From assembly GCA_034620365.1 (NCBI GenBank), contig JAQGEQ010000380.1:3968001-4032000 (forward strand): a stretch of DNA of 64,000 nt. Direction: 5' to 3'. Position numbers and translations under genes: made by a program. The notes below the pieces were generated by a model, which worked only from the letters and a program-made list of their open reading frames with translations, searched no databases and was not told where the DNA came from. This DNA comes from Pegea sp. RAD2-039 (lineage: Eukaryota; Chordata; Thaliacea; Salpida; Salpidae). Of this stretch, positions 36,774-51,700 are shown in pieces (the first letter of the stretch is position 1; each line of letters opens with the position of its first letter).

Positions 36774-39700
36774 ATGAAATTTAGCGGAATAATCTTTCTG
36801 CTTGCTTTGTGCATACTTTCTGTAACTCACGTTAAAGGGTGAGTGCTAAGATTCCATTTTTATTAGTTTATACGGTTCGTTACCAAGAAAGAATTCCAAG
36901 ATTAATTTTATTTTTAGTTTACATCATTAATAATTAAAAGTTTCCTCATTGATTCTTTGTATTTGTAATCTTTTTTAGTTACTTGGATGATCAGCATTCT
37001 AATCTAGAAAATCAGGTGAGTTTTAAAACTGTAGCATCGTAATTAATTACAAAAAAAACTTTCAGGAAAAGTCAGCTGTTCAAGATGGCCCACTAGAAGC
37101 TACAGATGAAGTAAGTTTTTATTACATTTACTAAAGCAGTTTTTTTATGTGATGAAGTACATTTTAAAACTTATGTGATACAACTAGAAAGTTCAAGTTG
37201 TTTATTTGAAAAAAAAGATAATTTGTTTGTTAAATTTGTTTGCATGAACTATCGAGTAATCATTGTAAATTATTTTAAAATGATATAATGCAAAATTGAA
37301 ACAAAAATGTTAACTCTTGTTATTTGGGTTCTCTTTATTTCTTATTAAGACTTTTTTTTTTCGATTTTACATTTATTATAAACATACATTTAAACGTCCT
37401 TTTAAAAAAATTTAAATTATTTTATCATCGTTTTGGTTTTTCCAGCCTTTTCAAAGTTAAAGTAAAAAGAGGTTTTGAAACCACAAAAAAAGTTCTTTCA
37501 ATTCTTTCATTTTCTTTCAATTGTTTTTTGATGTGCACAAAAACTTCACATCAGTTTTCATAAACAGTCATTTTTAATGAGTCATTAAACGATTGTTTAA
37601 TGGCTTCAAGTTCTTTCGTAAACAATTAAACAATTGTGTTGTTATCTAGGTCAAGAAAACATGCCTCAAAAAATCGAAAAGCATAATTAAATCAGTTCGA
37701 ACTATTGGTAATACAGTAAGTTTTGAAATTAATTATAGCCACAAAAAATTGTCTTAGAGAAATGCTTATTTGACTTATCAGAGCCTTTAATTACTATAAC
37801 TGCAATGTAATAAACAATTTTATAACGACATGAAAAAACTTTGAGTTGTAAAGAATATAACGAGATGTATATTCTGTAATATAACGTTTTTCTGCTTATA
37901 TATAAATCTAACCCTGATTTTTTTATACTAAGGAAAGTTACATTGTACAAAATCCTACCTCTTGCCTGAAATATTTTATGGAAAACGTTAGACAAGCCTA
38001 TAAAACTGTAAGTTCTAACTAAATTTATATTAAAAACAATTATGAATAGTTAATCAATAAACAATTTTGTTTGTGCAAGAAACTAAAATTGTACGCAATT
38101 TTGAAAATGATATAAAGGCTGAAAAAACTGAAACAAATGTAAAAAATTAAAAAACCCATTAATGTTACTTTCCAAAAATTAAAATTTAAAACTATTATAT
38201 TGCCTCAAAAAAGAAGAATATGTGCTAATCTTAAATTACGTTGGAAATCATGGTGAGCTAATTTTATAGGGTTTGATATCAAATGTTAACCTTACATCAA
38301 AACTGTTTAATATTTGGTATAAGTTTAATAACAATTTTAAATAGGATTTTTATTTTAAAAAGTTGAAAAATCTTAAGGAAAAGTTAACATAAAGCTATAA
38401 AAGCTATTAGTAAAATTTTTAAACTAAATTTAAGTAATTGAGACCAGAAAAGATTTTGAAAAACTATCTAAAGCAAACAATTTTAAAAACTTTTAAAACT
38501 TTAAGAAACTTTTAACTTCCGCTTTCATTTAATTTTTTTTTTACTTTATTATACTTTATAAAGAAATGATTTTATAATTATTAAGCAGGAAAAATATGTA
38601 ATTAATTATCTATCAAAGTTTGAACGTGTTTAGTAAACGTTGCTTGACACTTTCAACCTTCTTCTACTGTACCTATTTAAAGAATAGGTTTTTTAAACTA
38701 ATTTAATTGAAAAGTGATTTAATCGTTTGTTAATAGATTCTAGAAAAATTTCTTATTTTCATAAATCGTATTTTCTTTGGAAACCATTAGATACCAACTA
38801 TTTTATTCCAAGTTTTTTTAAACTCTAAAATAGACAATAGATTGAAAAACTTATCTAGAATCTTTTAAGGTTGCCGATAAAACTAATTTGTTGTTACTAA
38901 ATAGGAAAATTTTGCAAAATTATAAACATAGATCAACTTGAATAAAACAAAAAGTAGATCTTGTTTAAACATTTTATCTTATTAAAACATTAAATAAAAT
39001 TAGAATGAATAAAATTCATGATTGATGACCAATTAAAAAAAGCTCTTAAAAATTTACTAAAAGAATTCAAGAAAAAGCCATTGAAGACTCCTTTTATACA
39101 ATCTATTAATCTTTTTAAAGGTTTATTACTAAAAGTTATTAAACTAACATTTATAACCACATGTTATTTTTTTTGAAATTATTACAAAATCGGTCGTTTC
39201 TATTACTCAATGCATATCTATTAAACTTCATCTAAACACTAAAAAAGCAATATTTTTGTTTCATAAAGGTCGAAGAAACTAATAAAGAAGCTACTAAAAA
39301 TTTATTAGCATCCATTAGTATTCTTGTGAAAAAAGTAAGTGATAAAGTTATTTTATTTGAACTGAAAAATCTATTTAACGTTTTTTGAAAATCTTACTAC
39401 TATGTTTGTACAAGATTTTAAACTTTACCATTTTTACAAAATATTAGAGAGTAAGCAAAATATTTAATATTTATTAAAGTAAAATATGAACTTGTTTTTG
39501 TTTTAAGCACGAAAGATCTGAAGAAAAAGTGGTTACAAACCTCTTAAGTTCTATCAAGGCTACGGCTCATAAAGTTAGTTTTTAAGCTAGCTAAAATAGT
39601 GCAGCTATTAATTACCACAAGCAACAATTTTTGCAAATTTTATAAAGATTATCTACTTCTTTAAATATCATTTAAAATGTATAATTAATAACGATTAATC

Positions 39701-42700
39701 AAAACAAATAAATAGATAAACAGAAATATTTATTCGTAGATTGGAAAAACTCATAAAGAAACAAAACAACTTTTAACTTTGATTAATAAAGCAATTCATG
39801 CAGTAAGCTCTAAAGATCTTTATTCTAAAACAATTTTAGATATTCTTAAAATCAATCAAACAATTAAAGTAATATAATATTTGTCTATATATCTATCAAT
39901 GATTTAATGTTAAACAAAACTAACTAAGAGTTGACATAAAAGCAGTTATAAAAAAAAATATTTATAGATTAAAAAACCTTTTACACGTGTTTTGGGAAGC
40001 CACCATACTGACAAGTGCAAGGTATGTTATAAAACTAGCTTTAGTTAAAAACAAGTTTTGAAATATAAATTAAATAGCAAGATAACTCAGACAATTTATA
40101 ACATTTATACTTTAGCACAAGCCCTGTAAAAGTTTAGAAAATAAAACAATAAATAATTAATTATTTTACAAAAGAAACTAAAATATTTAATCACTACTAC
40201 AGATTCGACAATACCAAATAAATGTTCTTAAGAAGTTTTTACATTCTATCAAAGTGGCCGCTAAAAGCGTAAGTTATAGAGTTAACTGAAAGAAACTGTA
40301 AACAGTTTTAATAAGTCCTTATCTACAAATGTGTATTTGATAAAACACTAGAAAAAATATAAAAATCAGGAAAAATCATCTTCATTTTAAAGATTAAAAG
40401 AACTGAATGGAGAGCTGTTAGAGACCTAGTAATATCGATTAAAAGGGCTGAACATAAAGTAAGTTCAACAAGTAGTTTTAAGCAACATAAAGTAAAATCA
40501 TAAAAACAAAAATAAAATTAGCAAAAATTCTAATAGTGTATAAACACTTATAGTGACATTAAAAGGCTTTAAAGAAAATGTAAACAAATAAAAACATTAA
40601 AGGAAATCGTATTAAGTAAACATATCGATGAGCTTTTAAAAATATTCGGAGATATAACTACAATAATGTATAAACAAAACTAAACAAATGATGTTTATAT
40701 AGGTTGGTAATTATCAGGTATATCCAGCCATAGAACTACAAAAGATAATTGACAGAGCAATGGAAAGAGTAAGTCTCTTTAGATAATTTCGAGAAAAGAT
40801 TAAATTTTGTTAAATATAAAACACCATGTTTTTTAAGTAATTAATGCAGCTAAATCTTTCTAATAAAAAATCATAAACAAATAAAGGTATTATCATTTAT
40901 ATGAAAGTATGAAAATATTATTATGTTAAGGTTAAAGAAACTGAAAGAAAATCTGTTGAGAAAATTCTAGCATTTATCACAAAGGTTGCATGCAAGGTAA
41001 ATTAAAAAAAAAAAAAGCGATTTAAAGTATGAATTTTAAAGATTAACAATAAGTAGAATATATGTTAGTCACTCAAAAATAATGATAATGTATAAAAAGC
41101 ATTTAATTTTAAATTACTAGCACACAGTCTTACAAAATTAATATATCTACTATCTTATAAGCAATGCTACTACAAGTTTACATTTGCTAAGGTTGGGAAC
41201 CATCTTGTCGAAGTTCCTACAAACCAACAAACATCTGTTAAAGTAACTACTTCAAATGTAAGTTTTTTATTTGACCTTATAAAATAATTTTCAGTGTAAG
41301 TTATCAAAATGTTCATATAAAAGATACATTATACTATCTTGATTGTCTAAATGTTTTTTTCTTATGTGTAATTTGTGATATAAAGAAAATAGTTTGATAT
41401 TTAGAAATTATTTTGTTACATTGGCAAATGATTGATAAATATTTATTTTCAAGGTTGAAATACCTCCAGTAGAAGCTGCTATAGGACTAAACACAGCTAT
41501 TAATTTAGCAAGTAAACAAGTAAGATGTGATAATAATATTTAAAATAGAAAAGGAAAATAACATTTTAAAGATTTTCTTAATTGATTGAATGATAGATTG
41601 AAAAGTTAAATTAAAATTTGATAACTTAAATTCTTTATGATAACTATGTAGAAAATGATTAGGTAAAGCTGTGAAAAGTAAACTACATTCTTCTAGTAAT
41701 AAAATAAAATGCTTTTATATTAATCAAGGTTGGAAAATTTATAAATGGTGCTAAGAACATTGTAACATCGGTTGGTAAAGCAACTTCAAATGTAAGATTT
41801 GATACTAATATTGAAAATAAAAAGACATAATATGATTTTAATAATATTTTTGAATATTTGGAAAGTTAAATTAAAACTTTATAACTTAAACTCTTTAATA
41901 AAAGAGTTTAAAAAAGCTCTAATTGAAGCTTTTAAAAGTAAACTATAGTATTTTAAAGATAAAGCTATAATATTTTTATATTTATGAAGATTGGAAGTTA
42001 TCAAATAAATGGTGGCAAGAACATTGTAACATCGATTAGTACAACAACTTCAAATGTAAGATTAAACTTGCTAATCGCAGACATAAATTTTAAATATTTG
42101 TTTCAAAAAATTAAGAAATTCAAATCAAACATTTTGAATACTTAAACTATTAATATAAGCAAAAAGGCTTTCTTTAAAAAGATAATACAAGATTAAAAAA
42201 AGGAAAAATAAAGTTTACCTTAAGATTTTTTAAAAATTTGGAAAGAAAAGTATCTTAAGGTTTTGAACTTCTGTTAGTTCTATAGAGTAAAATTTGAAGC
42301 TAATTTAAAGTAACCTATTGTTAGAGTTATCAAAAAAGAATTTGAAATAATTTATTTAATTACTTCATTACATTGTAAACATTGATACAACAAGTTTACA
42401 TTTGCTAAGGTTGGAAACCATCTTGTCGAAGTTCCTACAAACCAACAAACATCTGTTAAAGTAACTACTTCAAAGGTAAGTTTTTTATTTGACCTTTTAA
42501 AATAATTTTCAGTGTAAGTTATTAAAATGTTCAGATAAAAGATACACTATACTATCCTGATTGAATAAATGTTTTTTTCTTATGTGTAAGCTGTGATATA
42601 AAGAAAATAGTTTAATATTTAGAAATTATTTGTGTCGTTGACAAATGATTGATAATTATTTATTTTCAAGGTTAAAATACCTCCAGTGGAAGCTGCTATT

Positions 42701-45700
42701 GCACTAAACACAGCTATTAATTTAGCGAGTAATAAAGTAAGGTGTAATAATAATTTTGATAATAGAAAAGCAAAATAAAATTTTAAAGATTTTCTTAATT
42801 GATTGAATGATTGATTAAATAGTTAAATCAAAATTTGATAACTTAAATTCTTTATGATAACTATGTAGAAAATGATTAGGTAAAGCTGTGAAAAGTAAAC
42901 TACATTCTTCTATTAAAGAAACTAAAATCCTTTTATATTAATCAAGGTTGGAAAATTTATAAATGGAGCTAAGAACATTGTAACATCGGTTGGTAAAGCA
43001 ACTTCAAATGTAAGATTCGATACTAATATTGAAAATAAAAAAACATAATATGATTTTAATAATATTTTTGAATATTTGGAAAGTTAAATTAAAACCTTAT
43101 AACTTAAACTCTTTAATAAAAGAGCTTAAGAAAGCTCTAATTGAAGCTTTTAAAAGTAAACTATAGTATTTTAAAGATAAAGCTATAATATTTTTATCTT
43201 TATGAAGATTGGAAGTTATCAAATAAATGGTGGCAAGAACATTGTAACATCGATTAGTACAACAACTTCAAATGTAAGATTAAACTTGCTAATCGCAGAC
43301 ATAAATTTTAAATATTTGTTTCAAAATATTAAGAAATTCAAATCAAACATTTTGAATACTTAAACTATTAATATAAGCAAAAAGGCTTTCTTTAAAAAGA
43401 TAACACAAGATTAAAAAAAGGAAAAATAAAGTTTACCCTAAGATTTTTTAAAAATTTGAAAAGAAAAGTATCTTAAGGTTTTGAACTTCTGTTAGTTCTG
43501 TAGAGTAAAATTTGAAGCTAATTTAAAGTAAAATACTGTAAGGTTTATCCAGAAAGACTTTGAAATAATTTATTTAATTAATTCATTACATTGTAAACAT
43601 TGATACAACAAGTTTACATTTGCTAAGGTTGGAAACCATCTTGTCGAAGTTCCTACAAACCAACAAACATCTGTTAAAGTAACTACTTCAAAGGTAAGTT
43701 TTTTATTTGACCTTTTAAAATAATTTTCAGTGTAATTTCTTAAAATGTTCAGATAAAAGATACACTATACTATCCTGATTGAATAAATGTTTTTTTTCTT
43801 ATGTGTAAGCTGTGAGATAAAGAAAAGAGTTTAATATTTAGAAATTATTTGTGTCGTTGACAAATGATTGATAATTATTTATTTTCAAGGTTAAAATACC
43901 TCCAGTGGAAGCTGCTATTGCACTAAACACAGCTATTAATTTAGCGAGTAATAAAGTAAGGTGTAATAATAATTTTGATAATAGAAAAGCAAAATAACAT
44001 TTTAAAGATTTTCTTAATTGATTAAATGATTGATTAAATAGTTAAATCAAAATTTGATAACTTAAATTCTTTATGATAACTATGTAGAAAATGATTAGGT
44101 AAAGCTGTGAAAAGTAAACTACATTCTTCTATTAAAGAAACTAAAATCCTTTTATATTAATCAAGGTTGGAAAATTTATAAATGGAGCTAAGAACATTGT
44201 AACATCGGTTGGTAAAGCAACTTCAAATGTAAGATTCGATACTAATATTGAAAATAAAAAAACATAATATGATTTTAATAATATTTTTGAATATTTGGAA
44301 AGTTAAATTAAAACCTTATAACTTAAACTCTTTAATAAAAGAGTTTAAGAAAGCTCTAATTGAAGCTTTTAAAAGTAAACTATAGTATTTTAAAGATAAA
44401 GCTATAATATTTTTATCTTTATGAAGATTGGAAGTTATCAAATAAATGGTGGCAAGAACATTGTAACATCGATTAGTACAACAACTTCAAATGTAAGATT
44501 AAACTTGCTAATCGCAGACATAAATTTTAAATATTTGTTTCAAAATATTAAGAAATTCAAATCAAACATTTTGAATACTTAAACTATTAATATAAGCAAA
44601 AAGGCTTTCTTTAAAAAGATAACACAAGATTAAAAAAAGGAAAAATAAAGTTTACCCTAAGAATTTTTAAAAATTTGAAAAGAAAAGTATCTTAAGGTTT
44701 TGAACTTCTGTTAGTTCTGTAGAGTAAAATTTGAAGCTAATTTAAAGTAAAATACTGTAAGGGTTATCCAGAAAGACTTTGAAATAATTTATTTAATTAA
44801 TTCATTACATTGTAAACATTGATACAACAAGTTTACATTTGCTAAGGTTGGAAACCATCTTGTCGAAGTTCCTAAAAACCAACAAACATCTGTTAAAGTA
44901 ACTACTTCAAAGGTAAGTTTTTTATTTGACCTTATAAAATAATTTTCAGTGTAAGTTATCAATGTGATTATCTATGTTGATTATCTAAATATTATATTTA
45001 TTTGTATAAACTGTGAGATAAAGAAAAGAGTTTAATATTAATATTATTTGTATCCTTGGCAAATGATTGACAGATATCTATTTTCAAGGTTGAAATACCT
45101 CCAGTAGAAGCCGCTGTAGGACTAAACACAGCTATTAATTTAGCAAGTAAAAAAGTAAGATGTAGAAAACGACGAAGATACCTCAAGAAGAACTATCTAA
45201 GATCAAATAATAACAAGAGTTTTACAGTAAGATTTACTAATAATGAAAATAAGAAAGTGAAGCAACATTATAAAGATATTTCTGAATAGTTGAGAAATTA
45301 ATATAAAACTTTATAAAACTTAATTTCTTTAATAATATTGTATAAAAGCTTTAGTTAAAGATTTTAAAAGTAAACCATATCACTCTATAAATAAATTAAA
45401 TATATTTTTGATAATTTTCAAGGTTAGAAAAGCTCGAAGATACTTTAAGAAAAACTATCGAACATCAAATAATAAAAACCGTTTAAGAGTAAGATTTGAT
45501 ACTAATAATGATAATACAAAAACAGAGTATTATTTTAATAATATTTCTGATTAGTTAAAAGTTAAATTAAAACTTTATAAATTAAATTCTTTATTAGGAC
45601 AGTTTAAAAGTAAACTATAGTATTTTAAAGATAAAGCTATAATATTTTTATATTTATCAAGATTGGAAGTTATCAAATAAATGGTGGCAAGAACATTGTA

Positions 45701-48700
45701 ACATCGATTAGTACAACAACTTCAAATGTAAGAATAAACTTGCTAATCGCAGACATATTTTTTAAAATGTTTTTCAAAATATTAAGAAAATTATATCTAA
45801 CATTTTAAATACTTATTTTTTTATTGATTACAATAAATGCGAAGAAGGGTACTTGAAGAGAGCACCACTCGCTAACACACATTCTCACAAATAACATCCA
45901 TTTAGTCAAAAATATAGAAAGCAAAAGATGTAACACATGGGCATTTCGATATCACTCAAAGCATATAACAGTGAAAAGTTACATAAAATGTTAATAACAT
46001 AAAAAAGATAAAAAAACCACAGTTTAGAAATGACAATGTTGGCAATATTATAACGGTTCAACTTCTGCTTGAACAACACGAGTGACTTTGACATGGCAAT
46101 GTCTGATGGCAGCTGGTTCCATGTACTAATTTTACGGTATGAGAAAAAATTTGCTCTGACCGATGTACCAGGTGATATACGCTTATTAAGATGTAATGTA
46201 TGTACTCTGAGCTGATATAACTTGAGGTAAGGACTACTAGAAAAGAAATCATCAAACTGAAGGTCAATTAAATTGTAGATAATTTTAAAAATATGAGTTA
46301 AATCGTACTTAATTCGTCCAATTTCCAAAGTATCTAAATTGAAGAAACTATGTCGGTGTTTATAACTATCATATTTAATATTAAATTTCATGCATACCAA
46401 TCTCGTAAATGTGGCCTGGAAAGACTCGATTTTTTTGATATCAACAACTTGATATGGCATCCATGCACTGACATTGTATTCCAGAATTGGACGTACGTAC
46501 AATCTGGAAAGGTTGAGAAAAAAGTATGGGTCCTTAGAATTAAAGGTCTTTATAATAAGGAAGACTAGGTTGATTGATTTTCCAAAGATTTTGGAAACAT
46601 AATTGCGCCATTTAAAGTCTGATGATTGAGTAATGCCAAGGTCTAGGACCGAAGATACTTGTTGAATAATAAATCTATTGATGGAGTATTGGTTCAAGCA
46701 ATTTACAGCTGGTTTACGAGAAAAAGTTATAAGTACAGATTTTTTGGGCTGGATTCTGAGCTGCCAATTCACAGACCAGTTTTTTACAGTGTGTAGTGAA
46801 GTTTGAAGTTTTGAAGAATTACAAGATAATAGCTTGATGTCATCTGCATACACAATCACTCTGACATCATCTACTGCTACTAATCTTCTGATGAGGTCTT
46901 CAATGAAAATTATAAAGGGAAGGGGACTCAGAACAGAACCCTGAGGAACACCACTAGTGATTTGACTGGGAGTAGAAAGAGAGCTTCCAACACAAGTCTG
47001 TTAGATTCTAACTGATAAGTAATCTTTAATTCACTTTAAGATTTTTATGTTGATTTTTAAATTGTGTAATATAGTGATGAGCTTAGTGTGAGGGACAGAA
47101 TAAAACGCTATAGCAAAATCGAGGTATATGATGTCCCAAGGATTATTACTTTCATAATGGGCTGTAAGCTCATTCAGAAAAGTGAGATGTTGAGTCAGGG
47201 AAGATCTCCTTTTCACAAAGTCATGTTGGACATCAGATATTAGATGGTGCTCTATCAAATGACTGGTCATATGATTGTGATTGATATGCTTTTTAGTTCT
47301 GCAGATAACTGAAGTCAGCGAAACTGGTCTGTAGTTAAGTGCGGTGTTTCTGGATCCTTTTATGAATTGGAGTAATAATAGCTTTCTTCCAAATTTGTGG
47401 AACTTTTCCCCGCCTCAGAGTCATATTAAAGATAGCGATAAAGGTAGTGATAAAGAAAAAGTGTTTTTTTTCAAAAACAAAGCTTGCATCTGATCTGGGG
47501 TGTTGGAAACTAATGATTTTAAAGAAGAAATAGTCTTAGATACCATATTGACCGTTATGTCAGGATCTACGATCTCAGAGAAATTTGTAACAATTGTCGA
47601 AGTAGGAGAGAGAAGGAGTATTGCTATCATCGGTTATAAAAACGCTATTAAATTGATTGCTTAGCAATTCAGCTTTATTCTTTGGTTTCATCACAAGCTG
47701 GTCATTCTTATCAATTAAAGGAGGTATTTGAGATCTCACCTTAAGCTTGTGATTTATGGAATCAAAAAACGTTTTCATGCAAGGTGAAGATTAAACTGGA
47801 CTTTCTCTTCCTAAATAAATAATAGAAATATATTTTTTGTAAACTATACAAAGGTCAGTGTAAATAGATTTGAAAGAAGCGTCTGTTTTGGTTTGTTTGT
47901 ATAGGAGGTATTCTAATTATTATCACTTATACTTTTAATATAAGCGAAAAGGCCTTCTTTACAATGATAAAACAAAATTAGAAATAACAGAAAAATAAAG
48001 GTTTACTTTAAGATTTTAAAACATTGAAAAGAAAGGTATTTTAAGGTCTTCAACTTCTGTTAGCTTTGTAGAGTAAAATTTGAGGTTAATTTAAAGTAAC
48101 ATACTGTAACTGTTAGCAAGAAAGAATTTGAAATAATTTAGTTAGTTAATTCATTGCATGGTAAACATTGATATAACATGTTTACATTTGCTAAGGTTGG
48201 AAACCATCTTGTCGAAGTTCCTACAAACCAACAAACATCTGTTAAAGTAACTACTTCAAATGTAAGTTTTTTATTTGACCTTATAAAATAATTTTCAGTG
48301 TAAGTTATCAAAATGTTCATATAAAAGATACATTATACTATCTTGATTATCTAAATATTTTTTCCTTATGTGTAAGCTGTGAGATAAAGAAAATAGTTTG
48401 ATATTTAGAAATTATTTGTATCGTTGAAAAATGATTGCTAATTATTTATTTTCAAGGTTGAAATACCTCCAGTAAAAGCTGCTATAGGACTAAACACAGC
48501 TATTAATTTAGCAAGTAAAAAAGTAAGATGTGATAATAATATTTAAAATAGAAAAGCAAAAGAATATTTTCAAGATTTTCTTGATTAATTGAATGATTGA
48601 TTAAAATTTAAATTAAAACCTTTTAACTTAAATTCCTTATGATAACTGTGTAGAAAATGATTAGGTAAATCTTTGAAAAGTAAACTACATTCTTCTATTT

Positions 48701-51700
48701 ATAAAACTAAAATGCTTTTATATTAATAAAGGTTGGAAAATTTATAAATGGAGCTAAGAACATTGTAACATCGGTTGGTAAAGCAACTTCAAATGTAAGA
48801 TTTGATACTAATATTGAAAAATAGATAAACAGAGTATCATTTTAAACTTATTTCTGAATAGTTGAAAAGTTAGACTAAAACCTTATAACTTAAACTCTTT
48901 AATAAAAGAGTTTAAAAAAGCTTTAATTAAAGCTTTTAAAAGTAAACTATAGTATTTTAAAGATAAAGCTATAATATTTTTATATTTATCAAGATTGGAA
49001 GTTATCAAATAAATGGTGGCAAGAACATTGTAACATCGATTAGTACAACAACTTCAAATGTAAGATTAAACTTGCTAATCGCAGACATAAATTTTAAATA
49101 TTTGTTTCAAAAAATTAAGAAATTCAAATCAAACATTTTGAATACTTATACTATTAATATAAGCCAAAAGGTTTTCTCTAAAAAGATAACATAAGATTAA
49201 AAAAGGAAAAATAAAGTTTACCTTAAGATTTTTTAAAAATTTGAAAAGAAACGTATCTTAAGGTTTTGAACTTCTGTTAGTTCTATAGAGTAAACTTTAA
49301 AGCTAATTTAAAGTAAAATACTGTAAGGGTTATCCAGAAAGAATTTGAAATAATTTAGTTAATTAATTCATTACATTGTAAACATTGATACAACAAGTTT
49401 ATATTTGCTAAGGTTGGAAACCATCTTGTCGAAGTTCCTACAAACCAACAAACATCTGTTAAAGTAACTACTTCAAAGGTAAGTTTTTTATTTGACCTTT
49501 TAAAATAATTTTCAGTGTAAGTTATTAAAATGTTCAGATGAAACATACACTATACTATCTTGATTGTCTAAATGTTTTTTTCTTATGAGTAATTTGTGAG
49601 ATAAAGAAAATAGTTTGATATTTAGAAATTATTTGTTACATTGGCAAATGATTGATAAATATTTATTTTCAAGGTTGAAATACCTCCAGTAGAAGCTGCT
49701 ATAGGACTAAACACAGCTATTAATTTAGCAAGTAAAAACGTAAGATGTGATAATAATATTCAAAATAGAAAAGCGAAGTAACATTTTAAAGATTTTCTTA
49801 ATTGATTGAATGATTGATTAAAAAGTTAAATTAAAACTTCATAACTTAAACTTTTTATAATAACGATGTAGAAAATGATTAAGTAAAGCTGTGAAAAGTA
49901 AACTACATTCTTCTATTAATAAAACTAAAATGCTTTTATATTAATCAAGGTTGGAAAATTTATAAATGGAGCTAAGAACATTGTAACATCAGTTAATAAA
50001 GCAACTTCAAATGTAAGATTTGATACTAATATTGAAAATAAAAAACATAATATCATTTTAATTATATTTCTGAATAGCTGGAAAGTTAAATTAAAACCTT
50101 ATAACTTAAACTCTTTAATAACAGAGTTTAAAAAAGCTCTAATTGAAGCTTTTAAAAGTAAACTATAGTATTTTAAAGATAAAGCTATAATATTTTTATA
50201 TTTATCAAGATTGGAAGTTATCAAATAAATGGTGGCAAGAACATTGTAACATCGATTAATACAGCAACTTCAAATGTAAGATTAAACTTGCTAATTGCAG
50301 ACATAATTTTTAAAATGCTTTTCAAAATATTAAGAAATTTATAACTAACATTTTAAATACTTATACTATTAATATAAGCAAAAAGGCTTTGTTTAAAAAG
50401 ATAACATAAGATTAAAAATAACAGAAAAATAAAAGTTTACCTTAAGGTTCTTGAAAAATTTGAAAAGAAACGTATTTTAAGTTTTTGAACTTCTGTTAGT
50501 TCTATAGAGTAAACTTTAAAGCTAATTTAAAGTAAAATACTGTAAGGGTTATCCAGAAAGAATTTGAAATAATTTAGTTAGTTAAGTCATTACATTGTAA
50601 ACATTGATACAACAAGTTTACATTTACTAAGGTTGGAAACCATCTTGTCGAAGTTCCTACAAACCAACAAACGTCTGTTAAAGTAACTACTTCAAAGGTA
50701 AGTTTTTTATTTGACTTTATAAAATAATTTTCAGTGTAAGTTATCAAAATGTTCAGATAAAACATACACTATACTATCTTGATTGTCTAAATGTTTTTTT
50801 CTTATGTGTAATTTGTGAGATAACGAAAAGAGTTTAATATTTAGAAATTAATTTGTTACATTGGCAAATGATTGATAAATATTTATTTTCAAGGTTGAAA
50901 TACCTCCAGTAGAAGCTGCTATAGGACTAAACACAGCTATTAATTTAGCAAGTAAAAACGTAAGATGTGATAATAATATTTAAATAAAAAAGCAAAGTAA
51001 CATTTTAAAGATTTTCTTAATTGACTGAATGATAGATTGAAAAGTTAAATTAAAATTTGATAACTTAAATTCTTTATGATAACGATGTAGAAAATGATTA
51101 AGTAAATCTGTGAAAAGTAAACTACATTCTTCTAGTAATAAAACTAAAATGCTTTTATATTAATCAAGGTTGGAAAATTTATAAATGGAGCTAAGAACAT
51201 TGTAACATCAGTTAATAAAGCAACTTCAAATGTAAGATTTGATACTAATATTGAAAATAAAAACACATAATATGATTTTAATAATATTTCTGAATAGTTG
51301 GAAAGTTAAATTAAAACCTTATAACTTAAACTCTTTAATAAAAGGGTTTTTAAAAAGCTCTAATTGAAGCTTTTAAAATTAAACTATAGTATTTTAAAGA
51401 TAAAGCTATAATACTTTTATATTTATCAAGATTGGAAGTTATCAAATAAATGGTGGCAAGAACATTGTAACATCGATTAATACAGCAACTTCAAATGTAA
51501 GATTAAACTTGCTAATCGCAGACAAATCATTAAAAAATTTGTTTCAAAGTATTAAGAAATTTATATCTAACATCTTAAATACTTATACTATTAATATAAG
51601 CAAAAAGGTTTTCTCTAAAAAGATAACATAAGATTAAAAATAACAGAAAAATAAAAGTTTACCTTAAGGTTTTTGAAAAATTTGAAAAGAAACGTATTTT

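Noticed and set aside
36513-37563. 63- and 79-codon frames near the start of the mini-exon gene
   Set aside because: Low-complexity Phe/Lys-rich, typical of AT-rich intron; no splice support.
39061-39119. Possible additional mini-exon (KKPLKTPFIQSINLFK)
   Set aside because: It has an acceptor and a donor but would end in phase 1, unlike every other internal exon; possibly a decayed module.
44998-45186. Minus-strand 62-codon frame
   Set aside because: Antisense of exon B and its basic extension in cassette 4; no splice or start support.
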